A DNA stretch of 64,000 bases. Origin: Acheta domesticus. Lineage: Eukaryota; Arthropoda; Insecta; Orthoptera; Gryllidae. This document shows, one piece after another, positions 10,450 to 21,036 of the stretch. A program made the position numbers and the translations under genes. Numbering within the stretch: the stretch's first letter is position 1; the number at the start of each line of letters is the position of its first letter. Location of the stretch: positions 222,499,977 to 222,563,976 of the forward strand of contig JAHLJT010009436.1 in NCBI GenBank assembly GCA_031308135.1, read 5' to 3'. The notes under the pieces are model-generated. The model was not told the DNA's origin, searched no databases, and saw nothing but the letters and a program-made list of their open reading frames with translations.

Positions 10450-10660
10450 CTCCACGAGCGGGAATCCGTCGCACGAGTGCCACGGCGAAATCGCCCCTCC
10501 ACGCAGTTCATGACCCCGCCACCAGACACAACGCGATCCCTATTGTAAAACGGCGGGGTTGCTAATAGTTCCCTTTACCGACGCTAGTTGCGCAGAGAAG
10601 CTCAGTGGCATGCTACGGTGCCACGATGCGTGCCACAGCCACCATTAGAAGGCCATGACA
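10450..10660. repeat. Dispersed repeat R, copy 1 (inverted relative to 26350-26556)
   Basis: CACGAGCGGGAATCCGTCGC, GTAAAACGGCGGGGTTGCTA and GACGCTAGTTGCGCAGAG occur in the same order in the reverse complement of 26350-26556, with scattered differences, over about 205 bp. No coding capacity. It lies 57 bp upstream of the exon B acceptor in the gene's direction. Confidence 0.8.
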
Positions 10661-11000
10661 TCACTGGTTTACGGCTAGGTCGAATTCCATGCGATGGCTG
10701 GAGGTGAATGTTTGCGGCCGGCTGCTGTGATCGGTATACGTGGTTTCTCTGATCTACACCAGGCGAATTCTGGAGCAGTACCCTAACAAATGGGGCCACG
10801 GACCGCGCGCGATCTTTCCTTCCTCTTCCTGGTCCTATCCTCGTCCCTTACTTACAATAACATGCACTACACTACCCCACATGCCGGGGAACCGGTCGGG
10901 AGCTTAGAGCTGGTCCCGATTGCGGCTTGTCCCCATTGCGGGATATACTGGGAGGGAGAAATCCTCCTCAGGTCAATATTTAGTTCCGGGATGGATTTAA
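10661..11000 (+). mobile_element. SINE body lacking its tRNA-like head (copy 2)
   Basis: GGCCGGCTGCTGTGATC, ACCCTAACAAATGGGGCCAC and GCGCGCGATCTTTCCTTCCT match in order the reverse complement of 28470-28860 and the forward copy at 35095-35430. The 5' tRNA-related part seen in those copies is missing. Open frames across it are incidental. Confidence 0.7.
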
Positions 11001-11605
11001 CCATCCTGCTGGTAAAGAACACTTCCACACCCCGAGATAAAAAATTCAATACACTACCGGGACTAATAATTCTATCAGTTTGTGTGCTCCGAAACATGAA
11101 TCAATCAACTGTTCGTGAATTATCTTATGCTTCTATGAAATTACGTAATTGTCTTTCTGAATAAGGAAATAGAAAGGGCGATCCAAAATCATATAAGAAC
11201 TGTGTCTAAAAGAATTGCATTTTTTCAATAAAATGAGGCGACAGGGGCTTACCAATGTTGCGAGACTTATCAATATTTTATCTTAGATTCTACCAATATC
11301 GGTATCAATACTGTTTTTCTTCTTTCTGAGTGTCAATATTCTTAACACAAATCAATAAATATTACTTTCCGTAATTTTAAATGGATGCAAACTATTGTGG
11401 AAAATAAATGTAAATTATAACATTGTAATTTATTAAATATATATTGTAAATTGTTTTCGCATGAGGTAAAAACATTTTATTTTAGATCGTGTATCGCCAC
11501 CAATAACTATCGAATCTTTCAACAATTGAGGATTCATAAAATTGATGTACTTCGTTCACTTTTGGGTATCGATAGCAAATAACGTGTCCAAAAACGTAAT
11601 AGGAA
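11001..11605. other. Intron sequence, nothing recognised
   Basis: AT-rich, with possible weak inverted TATCAATATT words at 11270-11340 but no bounded element. Confidence 0.4.
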
Positions 11606-11609
11606 GGAG

Positions 11610-11765
11610 TTTAAACACTGCGTAGCGTTATAGCAATCCATAGCAATATCGATCTTCTGCGCATGTGCAGTTAGAGTAAGATATCACTTTTGAGCATCTA
11701 CTCATGCTCAGGAGATAGATATCGCTGTCGATTGCTGTAGGACGTGTCGTGATTAAACCCCCTAT
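11610..11765. mobile_element. Palindromic MITE-like repeat, family P, copy 2
   Basis: AGCGTTATAGCAATCC and ATCGATCTTCTGCGCATGTG at the left pair imperfectly with GATATCGCTGTCGATTGCTG at the right. The same word order is found at 8515-8665 and 13660-13795. Noncoding. Confidence 0.55.
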
Positions 11766-12240
11766 TCCCAAAGAGTCTTTGGCAAAGACTCTAAAAGGCA
11801 CATATACTTCCAACACAACCAGGACGTTTTAACAGTTTGGGCTAGTTTGGTAACGTTTTGGGTGTACGTTAATTTAGGGGTCCCCTATTCTTACTTTCAG
11901 CGATCCCCCGCCCCAATTTAAAGACAAGTTTAGTTTAAAAAATTAACTTCAAAACACTGATTGACATCGCAGCAATCAGCAACATTCCATATTTTAAATA
12001 TCCAATAATGCACGACACATCACTCCGTTATGCCAATATTTGCGTATAATTTAATCGTACATCACTTTTTATACGTTCTTTTTATTTTTTGACAAATTTA
12101 GTATTAAATATTTTTTAAGTATTATCGGGTGCCCCTTGAACACGGGAGGAGGGGCCTGGGCCCAGGCCCGTGGGGCTCGTGCGTTGACACGGGTCTGAAC
12201 ACAACCAGCGCGCGTCAAGCGCCGCGCGCCCGCCGCTCAC
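11766..12240. other. Intron following exon C, nothing recognised
   Basis: AT-rich up to about 12110. Then a GC-richer stretch adjoins the exon C donor. The GC-rich flank inside the intron has no continuing coding phase. Confidence 0.4.
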
Positions 12241-12524
12241 CTGCTTCTTGAAGGGCTCGCGCAGCAGCTCGGCGAGGTGCGCGATGCGGAAGCTGACGGA
12301 GGCCGCGGCGCCGGCCCTCGCGTCCCCGTCGCCGTCCTGGCCCACGCCCTTGCCCGCCACCCCCACCCCGCCCTCGCCGTCCCCCTCCCCTTCCCCGTCC
12401 ACCCCTCCCTCGGCCCCGCCCAGCGCGCCGGCGTCCCCGCCGAAGAGCAGCCCCGCCGCCGCCGCGCCCAGCTCCCCCATCCCGTCGCCCTCGCCGCCCT
12501 CGCCCGCCACCTCCGCGCCGTCAC
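12241..12524 (-). CDS. Coding exon C of the unrecognised host gene
   Basis: The acceptor is ATCCGCAG|GTGACGG and the donor AAGCAG|GTGAGC, both near consensus. The frame (phase 1 in, phase 0 out) encodes a long Gly/Glu/Asp/Ala low-complexity part of about 70 residues and then a clean amphipathic segment VSFRIAHLAELLREPFKKQ at the exon end. That segment continues directly into the helical start of exon B, so the low-complexity part looks like an insertion or linker ahead of one folded domain. Codon third positions are nearly all G/C. Phase agrees with exons D and B. Function unknown. Confidence 0.75.
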
Positions 12525-12600
12525 CTGCGGATGCGCACCACGCTCTCATTCTGAATCAACTCGTCAAACTTAGTATTTTTATTCATTCACGCATGCAAGC

Positions 12601-13649
12601 TAAGGTCCGTTCGCTCTAACTTTACTCAGCACCTAAATAAATGCACGTGGTCGTCACTTGTTCTCATTGGCTGACGGACACCACACACCCCTTCAGGGCG
12701 TCGTGCGCTATAGGTGTTAGGTCCCTTTCAAAATTGATTTATCTCCCGATGCAGACAGTCGAAATAAATTTTCTCCTTTGCCTTGAAGTACAAGTAATCT
12801 TTGAGATAATCGTTCACCAGGCCGTCGGCGCCGCTCCTGCCAAATTTTATCAGTAGCAGTTCCGTTCTCGAATGAGAAAGTTATAAAAGAGTGCTGTATT
12901 TTTGTTTGGTTAGTGAAAGGTGTGTTTGCTCATTGCGTTGATTTTTGTTTCCACATCGAACACAATAAGTGAAGCAGCTCCCGGGATAATCCGGTTTGAA
13001 ACATTCGCAGGGAAAATTCCTCAGAAGTGGCGAGAAGAAAGTGGTATTGATGTGTTTGAATAATTAGCGGCTAAAAATCCGTCAATGACTTTGTGGCAGG
13101 TGAAAGAAATGACTGCTGAATTGCAGGTGTCGGTGTCAGAAGTGTTTGAAAACTCTGTAATGAATTAATTCATTGGAAAGGTAACTTCACGTAACAAAAG
13201 AGTAGAGCAAAACAGGTGGAGGGCAAGTGCGATGAATTTGTTAATTTGCTATTCGTATTCATGTGCATGTTTTTCCGTTGACACGAATTTCAAACATAAA
13301 ATAAAATTCTAGATGCAGTTAATGAAGATTAGGGACTGCCAAATTTTAAAAGAACGTCACTGTATGTTCTATTGAAATTCGTGCTTCGGGCGGGATTTCA
13401 CTGCTACCTGGCAAGAAGGTAAGTTCTGTGATATTTAAGCAAAACATCTGCATACTTTGGGTGGTATTTTGGGCGTATTAAAGAAGTACTAGTGAAAATA
13501 ATATGCTATGACAGTTCTGGCTGTGACACGTGCCGGCATTTGAGCATGGTCGTGGCGCCAATGGCTTAGCCAATCACGAACTACAGAGCGGAGGGATACA
13601 CTCAAAGTTTGTTTACATGCGGAGTGAAGTTACAGCGAACGGACCTTAG
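12601..13649. mobile_element. Putative 1.05-kb DNA element with TIRs
   Basis: The left end CTAAGGTCCGTTCGCTCTAA and right end TTACAGCGAACGGACCTTAG are inverted copies (about 28 bp well matched, weaker pairing over the next 60 bp including ATTGGCT). The inside contains short, stop-interrupted frames (for example KWREESGIDVFE near 13.03 kb) that could be traces of a protein. No target duplication was found, so the superfamily is unknown. Confidence 0.5.
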
Positions 13650-13659
13650 GAGTTCGCGC

Positions 13660-13795
13660 ACCCTCGAACGTTAAAGCACTATCGAAGCGCATGCGTAGTT
13701 CACGTTTCGCATCACTTTAATGCATCTGCGCTTGCGCAGAAGATCGATAGTACTGTCCGCTACGGCGGGCACAAACTCCCTCTTGGTTAAAAAGC
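13660..13795. mobile_element. Palindromic MITE-like repeat, family P, copy 3
   Basis: AGCACTATCGAAGCGCATGC at the left and GCGCAGAAGATCGATAGTAC at the right are inverted. The core CACGTTTCGCATCACTTTAA recurs in copy 1. It directly follows the TIR element ending at 13649. Noncoding. Confidence 0.6.
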
Positions 13796-14437
13796 GACTT
13801 ACTTCGATTTGTTCGATGAAATTAATTTATAATTATTACATGCTATCTGAGAATAAATGTTACAAACTTCCATGTTTGCCGATGTTTAGAGAGGTGGCAG
13901 ATACTTTTTGCCAATGGACATGTGGTGAGAAATTTGATATTACGAACTTACACATGTGACGTTTGCCCGTGATATGTGGGGAATCCATCCAATAGTGTCT
14001 GGCATCTTCAAGAATTCACTTTGACTGCATCTCATGTGTAACATTGTTATATGAAATTCCTCACCACATATTGACAAAGTAATCATCTTCCACTCCTACG
14101 CAAGCCCTAGAAGTTTTTACCATCTGTTCTGCGAAACCTGTATATGAAGTTTTTATATTACATGCATGATAATTGTTCAAATACAAGTAGATATATTTTA
14201 ATACATCACATTGAGTTTGATCATTTTTATAGCCAAGATTTAAAATAGGCAAGACCAAACCACATAAATATTAAATGGGAAATGCTAGATGATGTTCAGA
14301 AAGTTCTTTTCGAAACACACGAGTTCATGAAGTTTTTCTCGATGTATCAATTCTCATTTTTGATGATCGCGGAAAATATTTGCAGTAGTAATTTTTAGCT
14401 TATTGTTTTAATTGAATAGTTTTGTAAGACTTCGCAC

Positions 14438-14651
14438 CGTCGGCCGCCAGCGGCGGTAGGAAGTCGCTGAGCAGCAAGCAGCTCTGGAAGGGCGCGGCGG
14501 GCGGCCAGTAGGGCAAGTAATAGCAGCAGGGCAGCGGCAGGGAGCCCAGCGGGTTGTAGTAGCCGTTGCCCGGCTGCGCCCAGCCGCACGGGGCGGTCTG
14601 CAGCGCCAGGTAATCGCTGTTCCATTCGCCAGCCGGCAGCCACGACGCCAC
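14438..14651 (-). CDS. Coding exon D of the unrecognised host gene
   Basis: The acceptor is CACCCGCAG|GTGGCG and the donor GACG|GTGCGA. The frame (phase 0 in, phase 1 out) gives VASWLPAGEWNSDYLALQT, then a stretch rich in Pro, Tyr, Cys and Trp (NGYYNPLGSLPLPCCYYLPY), ending FQSCLLLSDFLPPLAAD. The aromatic/Cys/Pro composition is unusual, and the other two frames look random by comparison. No transmembrane prediction is made because the hydrophobic run is Pro-rich. Phase agrees with exon E (phase 0) and exon C (phase 1). A TA-flanked foldback element begins 85 bp upstream of the acceptor. Confidence 0.72.
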
Positions 14652-14735
14652 CTGCGGGTGGGGTCATCTTTTCAGGGTCCATTCCCTGGATGTGCATCGC
14701 AACTCATTCCGAAGGAGATATTCCCATTATTAATA

Positions 14736-15276
14736 CAGGATGCCCGGGAGAAAACGTCGAAACTTCGAAAATAAGCTCTTTAGACAATTCTAAGCATGTT
14801 TTGTCGAATAAATTACATGGATATTCCCAATGGATGAGCCGCAATAAGCACTCAAAAGTTGGTTTCAAAATAAGATTTCTAGGCAAAAACGTGCACTGTA
14901 GAACATAGAAACACTCCATAAATTTTTTATTATTTACAAAAGAAATTAATATATTTGTTCAGAAAGAAAAATTAACCAATAAATAAAAAAGCAGTCAAAT
15001 AGTGTAAGTTGGGTGCCTTTTTATTTCTGGGTTAATTATTCTTTGTGGTCAAATACATTAATTTCTTTTGTTAAGAATAATTTACATATTTTGGAGTGTT
15101 TCTATGCTTATGCACTGCAAATTTTTGCCTATAAAATATATTTTCAAACCAACATTTGAGTGCTTATAGTGGCTTAGCCATTCGGAATAGCCATGTAGTT
15201 TATTAGACAAAATGTGCTTAAAATTGTCTTATAAGCTTATTTTCGAAGTTTCGACGTTTCCTCCCCGGACATCCTG
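14736..15276. mobile_element. 541-bp foldback MITE flanked by TA
   Basis: It begins CAGGATGCCCGGGAGAAAAC and ends in the near complement, TTTCCTCCCCGGACATCCTG. The arms of about 250 bp pair throughout (for example ACGTCGAAACTTCGAAAATA with TATTTTCGAAGTTTCGACGT-like sequence), with the centre near 15010. TA flanks both ends (14734-14735, 15277-15278). No protein. Resembles Tc1/mariner-type nonautonomous elements. Confidence 0.75.
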
Positions 15277-15279
15277 TAT

Positions 15280-18200
15280 AGTTTCTCTGCTTTTTGGAAA
15301 TTATGGGGACTAACATTGTTTCACTATACCAGAAGTTCTTTTAAAATTAGAGAATTAACTAATATCTCTTTGATGATTTATTTTGTTATTTCAGAAGTTC
15401 AATAAAACATCCAAATACAATAAATTCAAAATTTCAGGCTTGCAATACATGCCTTAACAATATATGCATTAGTTTTCATTGTCGTTCGCTGTATATAGTT
15501 TTTTCTCGTATTATTAATTTTCACAGATCCTTCTCCAGAGGTTTCTCTACAATTGATTCTGCAATGTCCACATCCTCAAAATATGTTAGTGTAGTCATGA
15601 TATTCTACGACTTTTGCAGTGCTGGAACACTTCATTTGCGTCCTCTTGGTCATCACGCTCGTTTTCTTCGACTATAAAAGAGTCTTTCACAACCGAAGAA
15701 TACGAGCATTACATTACCATAGCCAAATGGGATCTCACCAGTTTTCATCTCGCAGTCCGCGTCAATTAAGTTTCCAAGCTCACAGAATCGCCATAGATGA
15801 GCTGAAACTATTTCCTCAGAAGTATATTCCCTCAGACCCTTTCATTCGCTGAACAATGGTACAAAAATAACTGACAAGACCTGCAAACCAAATGTAATTG
15901 GATTTTAATATCGAATGTTAATTTGTAATATGTCAATGGGGACCAAAGTCTTAAGTTCACTACATCCAGAGTCTGTGCACTATTTTATTTCAGGCTAACA
16001 AATTTTTGTAATCTTGCCCCCTTGACATGGCTTTGTGGGTCTGATAAATTTGTACGGCGTTGTTGTTCGGTTTAACCGGGATGCCTCTTGTTAAATAGCA
16101 TGGTTTGATACAATTCCAGGTGACACTCCTGTGTATTTGTGTCAAACACTTGATGGTTCTGACTGCTTACGAGCATACGCTGAAGCTAGTTAGCGGAACA
16201 TCGTTCTTACGGCAGAACGCAACTCTCTAGTCTGTACCTCTCCGAAGGCGACTTGGGACAGTTCGTTTTGTTTTTCCAACGTAGTTTTAATCACCGACAG
16301 TTTTAACTGACACCAAGAGACCTCTAACGCTCATTTTATTGTGATAATGTTATTACCTGTTAACGTTTACTTTATTGATCAACAATGCTGAATTCCCTCA
16401 ACCGAACTCGTTACCCCTTCCCAATATCCCAATATAAAGGCAATTAGTTCAGGTGACCCGTTCCCAAGAACGATGGCTGGTGCTGTGTAATTGGCAATCA
16501 CAGAGCAATTCCCGTCCTTTATTGCTCAGAGCCTCTGAAACGTTGGTGAAATCAGTTTTTCATGAAAATAGTTTGTAGCTTTTACAAAGCTCGATGGGAA
16601 TGAGATAGCTATCACTTACTTCGCATAAATGAAGATGTTTTTTATTGTTACTAACCTTGCGGCCATTAGGATAACGATGTAAAGCTTCGTTGGGTGTCAC
16701 TGTCAGTGTAATTTAATTAAAATACTTTAACATGTTATAAAGATGGATAATGTCTAGCACTATCACGCAAGAGTAAAGTGAGACGTTTCAACTTCAAACT
16801 AACTAGAGACCTTGAAAACTGTAATAAAAAATGAGTTAGTTTATTAGCTTCAATACTTGTTTTCTATAAATATTCTCTTTATCTTTATCCATATCCTGGA
16901 TATATCATATCCGAATCCTTTAGCAATTGTCTTACCAGAATCCACTTTTTTTACTACATAATGTTCTAGTTGTATTTCCCTCAATACTAATCAATAATTT
17001 TACCTCCAAATCTTCTCTGTAATCCAGTTTGGAATATTGGACTCACAAAACGGCGGATGAGCATTGTAGTATCTACTTTACGCGAATGGCAGGAACCACG
17101 AAAAACCGGGAAAGTCTTTATTTTAGTAAACAGACCTGCATTTCAAACTAGTTTTTAAAACCAAATATCCGTGTTCGTACAGACCTAACTCACTTCATCT
17201 TTGTTCACCTCTTCCTACGAATTCGTGTAATCGTGAATGTGCATTATCTATTATTGCTTAGTCCTTTAATGCTCTCTTGTTTGGTAGTATAATGTGGGTT
17301 AACGCACGAATGAGTTTGCAGGCAAAACAATTTGGGATATCTGCAAGGCCACGTGTGCTTTCCTACAGAATACGTGGCGCGTCATTAGTTGAATTACCCT
17401 TTTCAGCGACCTCGTCCATCACTTCCCTGCTTGCCCCATCCATCACCCACCGGATCTTTGGGATAATAGCCCCCACCAACTGTCATCCTTATTGATCACC
17501 TCCCATTCACAGGTTTCACGCAAGAAACGTTTGCAAATTAATAGAGATAATACAGCGCCGGAGAACCGCGTGCCACATAAAAGCTTCGCTTTTCATTGTG
17601 CTGATTGTGTTTTAGTGCATTCTGGCGAGAACAATGCTATAATTGACCCATCGACGGCCGAGAGAGAGAGAGAGAGAGTTAGTTCTCGAAATGGCTGTGG
17701 AATTCAATCGAGAGCAAGCACCTGCGCTAACGTGCAAAAGAACACTGTCTACGAAGATAATTTCTCACTGACTGCTTTTCGCTATTAATGCTGTAGTGAT
17801 GTGATTTTGTAGCAAGAGCTACCGCTTAGTCCATTCGATTCATCAAGTTCAAGACCTGAACTATTTCAAACTATATATTAATGCTTCATGTTCAGTAATT
17901 TAAACCGAGAAAAATGGACAATGAACATCTCTCATTTACTTCCTTCCATCCATTCCATCATTGCATTTGTTTTCAGAAAAGTATAGCGTTATTTTTCATT
18001 GGATAATTATAGATTTCAAACAATACTGGTTAGGTGATGCTTCAACGTATACTTCATATCGAATAGGAATCGAGGGCCGTGAAAATTTTTATTCCCAACG
18101 AGTGCTTACTTACTGAATTTTCAGTCATAGAGGTCGTAGGGACTTTCTTGGACAAAAACGTGGAGCTTATTTAAACGCCGAAATAACACAATTTATTCAG

Positions 18201-18979
18201 TTCTCCAACACCTTGCAAGCACATCCAAAAGTATGACACAATTCAGATACATCGTCCACGGTTTGGTTTGCAGTAGGAAGAAGTAGATAAATGCTCTATA
18301 ACGGAAACGCTATGCAAGTAAACACAAAAAGAATTCTCTTGCATTAGCAAAGAAATGGGAAAAACGCACTTGCATGTTTGAAGTATGATCTTTCACACTC
18401 GTTGTATGAACAACTTTGTTTTCGCTTGAGAATTTTCTCACGTCTATGAAATGTTTTTTGCTCTCAATGCTTTGCGCTTGGCTAACTTTGCTTTCAATTT
18501 CAATTCAACTTGGAAATAAAGAAATAAGTGACTGCATTGACACCATGTATGCTTGTTGACACCATGTATGCTCGTGTTAATTGCCATGTTGTGAATCAAT
18601 CTGAAAAGTAAATTAAATTTGTGTCGGACCTGTTGATAGATTGTTTGAACTTATTTTCATGATGAACTTACCTGTATACCTTTCCCCAATGTTAAACAAA
18701 ATATCCCCCATGTAGGCGTAATTTAATAACTCAGTCTATTTTAAATACATAGAACATGATGAACATGAACAATTTGCCGGTATGAAAAGTATTAAATAGA
18801 ATGACGAGACAAGATTGAAATTCAATGTATATAGTATATCCCGTTAGTTAAAACTAAATTTTAAAAAACGTGTACTTGAAATGACATTGTAATTACCTAA
18901 TTGTGATTTCTAAATTTGGCTAACCTAGTGAGCCCGACACCTAAGTATTTCTATACATTAAAACATTAGGTTCGTTGAT
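15280..18979. other. Long intron stretch, nothing recognised
   Basis: About 3.7 kb of AT-rich sequence with short random frames. A (GA)n run is at 17662-17679. CACGTG-type and other words occur but form no pattern I can support. Confidence 0.5.
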
Positions 18980-18980
18980 G

Positions 18981-19077
18981 CTTGATCAGCCGTGACGTTG
19001 TCATCCAATCGGGAGCTTGAACGACACTACAGTGACGTTCAAGCTCCCGATTGGATGACAGGGTTCCAGCTGACAAG
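18981..19077. mobile_element. Short foldback element, family Q, copy 2
   Basis: TGTCATCCAATCGGGAGCTT and its complement AAGCTCCCGATTGGATGACA are separated by about 20 bp, and pairing extends outward imperfectly through GATCAGCCGTGACG/GGTTCCAGCTGAC. Related to 8700-8793. Confidence 0.7.
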
Positions 19078-19089
19078 TGTGAACGGACT

Positions 19090-19649
19090 TAATGATTTAA
19101 CCCGGGAGTGCCCGCGATAGGTAGGCTCACGCCAGTGCCCGCAATGTATCTCTCAGATAGAGCTGACACTTGTCATGAATGGTATTGATATGAAGCTCTT
19201 TTAACTGAAATACGTATTTTATTTGGTTTGAACATGTCTCTCAATGCAATTGTTAATAAATCGTACACTTGCCGTACAAGACACTTGTTAGGCACGCCTA
19301 AAAATAATAGCATGATACGTACCGTTTACGCCAGGAGCTCACAATGCACTGGCGCCAGTGTACATTACGTATCTGACAGATATCGTGCAACGCAGTGATG
19401 AAGTTTCAGCATACTCACGGGATATGACCCATCGGAAAAATAAAAATAAAAGGAAAGGCGTTCTCAGAAAAGTACAATGAAGGAATACATGAAATATCAG
19501 ACGCCTAATGCATCGCAACACTTCACGAAGACAAAAATTGGCTTGGATCTCACAGATCTATTGCGAACACTCCCAGATTAATCGAAGTATAGCGAGCCTG
19601 TGTCTTTGCCTGCTCCACTTTCCACATGGGACGAACCACGGGCGCCCAC
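19090..19649. other. Intron after exon E, nothing firm
   Basis: Two similar stretches around GCCAGTG...TATCT-CAGATA (19130-19150) and GCCAGTG...TATCTGACAGATA (19353-19382) hint at another decayed inverted or duplicated repeat. Confidence 0.35.
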
Positions 19650-20001
19650 CTGCGCGGGCACGGTGAAGGCTTGCAGCGAGTCGACGAATTCGCTGGGCGG
19701 CGGCGAGTAAGGGGGCGGGGCCGAGGGGCGCACGGGGTTGCCGTAGACCAGCGTCCAGCCCGGCGGGGGCGGCGGCGCCTCGTCGCCCTGCGCCGACGCC
19801 GCCCCCGCCCCCGCCCCCGCCCCCACTCCCACCTCGCCGCCCGCGTCCTCCGGCGCGGCGGCGGTGGTGGTGGTTGCGGGGGCGGTGGTGATGGCGTGCG
19901 TGGCGTTGGCGGCGGCGAAGGCGGACATCGCGTCGCGATCGCTGACGGCGGCCGCGTGCCGGCGCACGCTGGGCGGCGGCGGCAGATGGCGCTGGCGGCG
20001 C
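19650..20001 (-). CDS. Coding exon E of the unrecognised host gene
   Basis: The acceptor is TTTGGCAG|GCGCCG and the donor GCGCAG|GTGGGC. The frame (phase 2 in, phase 0 out) encodes an Arg/His/Pro start, AVSDRDAMSAFAAANATHAI, an Ala/Thr/Gly low-complexity stretch, then PPPPPGWTLVYGNPVRP, PPYSPPPSEFVDSLQAFTVP and AQ. The last 40 residues look conserved: one Trp, a PPxY-like motif (PPPYSPPP) and an amphipathic end. PPxY motifs can bind WW domains, but this is only a motif match. Third positions are almost all G/C. Exon D follows in phase. A LINE inserted antisense begins about 65 bp upstream of the acceptor. Confidence 0.75.
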
Positions 20002-20043
20002 CTGCCAAACACAGGTGTACCGCAGGGGAATATTTTGGGCTCT

Positions 20044-20070
20044 CTTGTTGTTGTTGTTGTTGTTGTTGTA
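20044..20070. repeat. (GTT)n microsatellite
   Basis: TTGTTG repeats lie between the acceptor of exon E and the start of the LINE fragment. On the gene's strand this reads (AAC)n and could have expanded next to the insertion point. Confidence 0.9.
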
Positions 20071-21036
20071 GGGAAAGCCTGGAGATCTCTTCACTTTGTA
20101 ATGCGCATCCTAAAAAAGAGTACCGCAAACACGAGGGAAATTGCTTATTTATCTCTTGTTCGTCCGATAATGGAATATGGAACAATTTGTTGGGATCCGC
20201 ACAAAATTATGCAGTGTAAACACTTGGAAAGGATTCAGCATAGGGCAGCTAAATTTACTTTCAGGGACAAGAAAACGGCAGGGTGGGATTCACTCAAAAA
20301 CAGGCGATCAGTAGCAAGACTCTGCGCCTTGTATAAAGCTTATAATGGTCATCCAGCTTGGAAAGAAATTAATCGGCGGCTATGTATTCCTACATACATC
20401 AGTAGAGTGGATCACAGGCACAAAATAAATTTAAGACAGCAGAGAACGGATGTCGGGAAATTTTCCTTTACAAATCGAACGATTACGGAATGGAATAGAT
20501 TGCCTACAAAAGCCTTTGAACCCTTTCCTCAAAGCGTTCAACAGTTTAGGAAATTAATTTAGGGTATTATTAAGTAAATGAGGGAGAATAGTGGGTTATA
20601 TAGCGATGCATAAGTGTTCTATTGTGAAGTGAGGTATGCAGTGTATAGCAGAGAAATAAAGAAGGAAATGTTTTCAGGTCTTAGTGAAGTGAAGTGCAGT
20701 GTGATCCTGATTGTATAAACATTCAGTGCGGAGTTAGAGTATAGAAGTTTTTTCTTTCTTTCTTTCTCTTTTCTTTTCTCTCTTAATGTAATTTAATGTT
20801 TAATGAATCAGTCGGTTTTTATGTTAGTATCATTATTTTACCATTATTATTATTACTATAATTAGTATATAATTTGCTAGTTATATTACCTTATTATTGT
20901 TATTATTATTGTTGCTGTTATTATTATTGTTATTAGTGTTCTATGTTACTGTGAGACTGTGTATTTTTATGTTTTTGTAATTAGCTGCCACCGGGTTATA
21001 CCCATTTGCAGTTTAAATAAATCTATCTATCTATTA
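20071..21036 (+). mobile_element. 5'-truncated LINE, C-terminal reverse-transcriptase end
   Basis: The frame from GKAWRSLHFVMRILKKSTAN continues through LVRPIMEYGTICWDP, LERIQHRAAKFTF, ARLCALYKAYNG, RTDVGKFSFTNRTITEWNRL and QFRKLI to TAA at 20562. This is the thumb/C-terminal region of a jockey/CR1-type non-LTR reverse transcriptase, beginning after the catalytic palm, so the copy is dead by truncation. The open frame is otherwise intact, pointing to a fairly young copy. The roughly 470-bp 3' UTR ends in a (ATCT)n tail at 21022-21036. It lies in intron F-E, antisense to the gene. Confidence 0.85.

Noticed and set aside
19626..20219. 197-codon plus-strand frame over exon E and the LINE
   Set aside because: Antisense shadow of exon E running into the LINE in a wrong frame.
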